NCBI GenBank assembly: GCA_937996725.1
Contig: CALKUR010000001.1
Location: 1-26,442 of the forward strand
Origin: an uncultured Dechloromonas sp.
GTDB taxonomy: Bacteria > Pseudomonadota > Gammaproteobacteria > Burkholderiales > Rhodocyclaceae
DNA: 26,442 bases
Direction: 5' to 3'
Below, piece after piece: positions 24,124 to 26,442 of the stretch. The notes beneath the pieces are model-generated. The model ran no database searches. It was not told where the DNA came from and saw only the letters and a list, made by a program, of their open reading frames with translations. Every line of letters begins with the position of its first letter. Within the stretch, counting starts at the first letter, position 1. Position numbers and translations under genes: made by a program.

Positions 24124-25407
24124 TTACAGGAGCATCCCCGCGCCGACGGTATTGTTGGTCGCTTCGTCGATCAGAATGAATGCACCGGTACCACGGTTCT
24201 GGCGATAGGCGTCACAGCAGATGGGTTGTGCCAGGCGCAGGTTGATGCGCGCAATGTCATTCATCTGCAGCTGTGCCGGGGCAGCATCTTCAGCCAGGGT
24301 GTTGATATCCAGACGGAACGGAATATCGGCGATCTTGGCTTTGACGGTGCGGGTCGTCTGGCGCAGCGCGTAGGTACGGGCGCGATCCAGCGGATTTTCC
24401 GATAGCCAGCAGACCATGGCTTGGGCTTCTTTCACCACCTGCGGCGCGGTATCCGGATGCGCCAGCATGTCGCCGCGCGAGATATCGATTTCGTCGGCCA
24501 GACGGATGGTGACCGATTGCTCCGCGACACCTTCATTAAGATCCACGCCACCGATTTCCACATGCGTCACCGTGCTGCGTTGGCCGGAGGGCAGGGCAAC
24601 GACACTGTCGCCCGGGCGAACAACGCCAGAACTGATGCGCCCCATGAAGCCACGGTAATCATGCAGGTCCGGATTGGCCGAATCCTGCGGGCGGCACACC
24701 AGCTGTACCGGCATGCGGAACACTTCGTGGTGCGTCGGTGTTTCGCTGTGGCTGGTGCCGGCGTTTTCCAGAATCTCGAGCAAGGTTGGGCCTTCGTACC
24801 AAGGCATGGCATCGCCACGGTCGACGATCATGTCGCCTTCCAGGGCCGACATGGGGACGTAGCGCACCGACTCCAGGCCGATGGTCGCGGCCACTTCGGC
24901 GAATTCTTCTTGCAGCTTGGCGAACACCTGAGGATCGTAATTCACCAGATCCATCTTGTTGATGGCAACAACGATCTGCGGAATGCCCATGAGCTGGCAA
25001 ACCTTGGCATGACGACGCGTCTGGGTCAGGATGCCGCGACGCGCATCGACCAGAATGATCGCCAGGTCGGCCGTCGAGGCGGCCGTCACCATGTTGCGCG
25101 TGTATTGCTCATGGCCCGGTGCGTCAGCGATGATGTATTTGCGGGTGCCGGTTGAGAAATAGCGGTAGGCGACGTCGATGGTAATGCCCTGTTCACGCTC
25201 GGCCTGTAGGCCATCGGTGAGCAATGACAGATCAACACTAGAGAGACCACGGCGTTGCGAGGTGCGCTCCAGGTTGGTGAGTGTGTCGACCAGAATGGTT
25301 TTGGTATCAAACAGCAGGCGACCGATCAGGGTGCTCTTGCCGTCATCGACGCTGCCGCAAGTCAGAAAGCGGAGCAGGCCGTGATCTTCAGTATGTTGGG
25401 CGGTCAT
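24124..25407 (-). CDS. cysN: Sulfate adenylyltransferase subunit 1 (GTPase CysN)
   Basis: CysN is the GTPase subunit of ATP sulfurylase. GTP hydrolysis drives the formation of APS from sulfate and ATP by CysD. The 427-residue product is an elongation-factor-type GTPase with P loop GSVDDGKS (18-25), DAPGH (95-99) and NKMD (150-153), then beta-barrel domains with RMPVQLVCRPQ and the conserved ALRQTTRTVKAKI. It has no fused APS kinase (CysC) at the C terminus, unlike CysNC forms. The ATG at 25407 overlaps the cysD stop by one base on the - strand, so the two subunits are translated together. The stop is 9 bases before the spermidine-synthase-like gene. Confidence 0.97.
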   Translation of the reverse strand: MTAQHTEDHGLLRFLTCGSVDDGKSTLIGRLLFDTKTILVDTLTNLERTSQRRGLSSVDLSLLTDGLQAEREQGITIDVAYRYFSTGTRKYIIADAPGHEQYTRNMVTAASTADLAIILVDARRGILTQTRRHAKVCQLMGIPQIVVAINKMDLVNYDPQVFAKLQEEFAEVAATIGLESVRYVPMSALEGDMIVDRGDAMPWYEGPTLLEILENAGTSHSETPTHHEVFRMPVQLVCRPQDSANPDLHDYRGFMGRISSGVVRPGDSVVALPSGQRSTVTHVEIGGVDLNEGVAEQSVTIRLADEIDISRGDMLAHPDTAPQVVKEAQAMVCWLSENPLDRARTYALRQTTRTVKAKIADIPFRLDINTLAEDAAPAQLQMNDIARINLRLAQPICCDAYRQNRGTGAFILIDEATNNTVGAGMLL

Positions 25408-26318
25408 CAGAAGTAGCCCTCTTTCTTACGTTGTTCCATGGCGGCTTCGCTGGCCTGGTCATCCAGACGCGTTGCGCCACGTTCGCTAATGGTGGTGCCG
25501 GCGGTCTCGGCGATGATCATTTCGAGGTTGTCGGCGTCGCTCTCGACCGGGGCCGTGCAGCTAATGTCTCCGACGGTACGGAAGCGTACTTGCAGATCGA
25601 TGATTTCTTCGCCAGGTTTGGCCGGCGTGAGATCGGTGACAGGCACGATCCCGCCGCCACGACGCACGATCGGACGCGTGTGCGCGAAGTAGATCGATGG
25701 CAGTTCGAGCTTTTCACGTTCGATGTATTGCCACACATCCAGTTCCGTCCAGTTCGAAATCGGAAAGGCGCGCATATGCTCACCCTTGTGGACACGCGCG
25801 TTGTACAGATCCCAAAGCTCCGGGCGCTGATTCTTCGGATCCCACTGGCCGAAATCATCGCGGAAGCTGAAGATACGTTCTTTAGCGCGGGCTTTCTCTT
25901 CGTCACGTCGGGCACCGCCGATCAGGCAGTCGAATTCGAATTCGGCAATGGTTTCCAGCAGCGTCACCGACTGGTGGCGGTTACGCGATTCATCCGGCGA
26001 CTTCAGCACAATCGTGCCGCGCTTCATCGAATCTTCCAGCGAGCGCACGACCAGGCGTTCGCCCAGCTCAGCAGCACGCCGATCACGGAAGTCGATCACT
26101 TCCGGATAGTTGTGTCCGGTATCGATATGCACGAGCGGAAACGGAAACTTCGCCGGACGGAATGCCTTTTCGGCGATACGCAGCATACAGATCGAGTCTT
26201 TGCCGCCCGAGAAGAGCAGCGCCGGGCGTTCGCACTGGCCGGCAACCTCGCGCATGATCTGGATCGCTTCGGCTTCCAGCCAGTCGAGGTGAGAGAGTGT
26301 GGGTACAGTTTGAGTCAT
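25407..26318 (-). CDS. cysD: Sulfate adenylyltransferase subunit 2 (CysD)
   Basis: CysD is the catalytic subunit of ATP sulfurylase. It adenylates sulfate to APS with CysN. The 303-residue product is an adenine nucleotide alpha-hydrolase with the PP-loop SGGKDS (37-42), then FPLVHIDTGHNYPEVIDFRD, LIGGARRDEEKARAKER and the C-terminal RHQSVTLLETIAEFE region and EAAMEQRKKEGYF end that are typical of the family. The start ATG at 26318 has only a weak TAGG upstream. It follows the cysH stop by 26 bases, so cysH-cysD-cysN is probably one transcript whose promoter is outside the window. Confidence 0.97.
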   Translation of the reverse strand: MTQTVPTLSHLDWLEAEAIQIMREVAGQCERPALLFSGGKDSICMLRIAEKAFRPAKFPFPLVHIDTGHNYPEVIDFRDRRAAELGERLVVRSLEDSMKRGTIVLKSPDESRNRHQSVTLLETIAEFEFDCLIGGARRDEEKARAKERIFSFRDDFGQWDPKNQRPELWDLYNARVHKGEHMRAFPISNWTELDVWQYIEREKLELPSIYFAHTRPIVRRGGGIVPVTDLTPAKPGEEIIDLQVRFRTVGDISCTAPVESDADNLEMIIAETAGTTISERGATRLDDQASEAAMEQRKKEGYF

Positions 26319-26344
26319 AGCCTAAATTTTACAGGGGCAGATAT

Positions 26345-26442
26345 TTATTTGGCCTTGTGTAGACCGCATTCCTTGGTTTCGGGGTTCTCCCACCACCAGC
26401 GGCCGGCGCGGACGTCTTCACCCGGCGTAATGGCACGCGTAC
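26345..26442 (-). CDS. cysH: Phosphoadenosine/adenosine phosphosulfate reductase, C-terminal end (partial)
   Basis: Translating the - strand from the window edge gives 31 residues and a TAA at 26345-26347. They include ITPGEDVRAGRWWWENPE and KECGLHKAK. RAGRWWWE and ECGLH are the hallmark C-terminal motifs of assimilatory APS/PAPS reductases; the cysteine of ECGLH is the catalytic one that carries the sulfite intermediate. The gene is cut by the right edge of the window. With cysD and cysN directly downstream, it completes the reduction of activated sulfate to sulfite. No APS kinase (cysC) is visible in the window, which would agree with direct use of APS, but the residues that distinguish APS from PAPS reductases lie outside. 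Confidence 0.93.
   Translation of the reverse strand, partial: TRAITPGEDVRAGRWWWENPETKECGLHKAK

Overview
The window is 26.4 kb of proteobacterial chromosome, most probably from a betaproteobacterium. The main reason is the gene order ndk-rlmN-pilF-rodZ-ispG-hisS-yfgM-bamB-der-hfq-hflX-hflK-hflC-DUF2065-hisZ-purA, which I know as a betaproteobacterial arrangement. A 78-residue Hfq, a stand-alone HisZ, and CysH with CysD/CysN without a fused CysC fit this too. I cannot name a genus from the sequence alone. Almost all of the window is core housekeeping DNA on the + strand; only the tRNA gene and the right-hand sulfate cluster are on the - strand.

Layout. (1) Positions 1-3551: the 3' end of an unrecognised gene, then a DctB-like sensor kinase and a DctD-like sigma-54 activator overlapping it by one base. 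This part looks lower in G+C than the rest. (2) 3606-3708: a hairpin and a likely ndk promoter. (3) 3709-12489: a tightly packed + strand run covering nucleotide pools (ndk), rRNA/tRNA methylation (rlmN), type IV pili (pilF), cell shape (rodZ), isoprenoid precursors (ispG), histidyl-tRNA (hisS), envelope protein export and outer-membrane assembly (yfgM, bamB) and ribosome assembly (der), closed by an intrinsic terminator. (4) 12600-19013: hfq-hflX-hflK-hflC-DUF2065-hisZ-purA, with five start/stop overlaps or near-overlaps, closed by a strong hairpin. (5) 19110-19280: a tRNA-Leu(CAG) gene on the - strand with its own terminator and a near-consensus promoter whose -35 box overlaps the rnr start codon. 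(6) 19274-22704: rnr and rlmB, overlapping by 4 bases. (7) 22711-26442 on the - strand: the end of cysH, then cysD, cysN and a membrane-anchored spermidine-synthase-like gene, apparently one operon that meets rlmB tail to tail with 6 bases between the stop codons.

How the genes work together. The hfq-hflX-hflKC group joins RNA-based regulation, ribosome rescue or splitting and control of the FtsH membrane protease. PilF, YfgM and BamB all act in envelope biogenesis. RlmN, Der, RlmB, RNase R and HflX all act on ribosomes or RNA. CysH, CysD and CysN form the sulfate assimilation route: ATP sulfurylase makes APS and CysH reduces it (or PAPS) to sulfite. DctB/DctD normally sense C4-dicarboxylates and switch on a sigma-54-dependent transporter, but no transporter gene lies in this window.

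I found no CRISPR array, insertion sequence, prophage, toxin-antitoxin pair or recognisable defence system, and no clear case for a new biological system. The points most worth a second look are the tRNA-Leu promoter embedded in the rnr start, the spermidine-synthase-like membrane protein attached to the cys operon, the degenerate C-terminal halves of HflK and HflC, and a nine-residue repeat at both ends of HflX.
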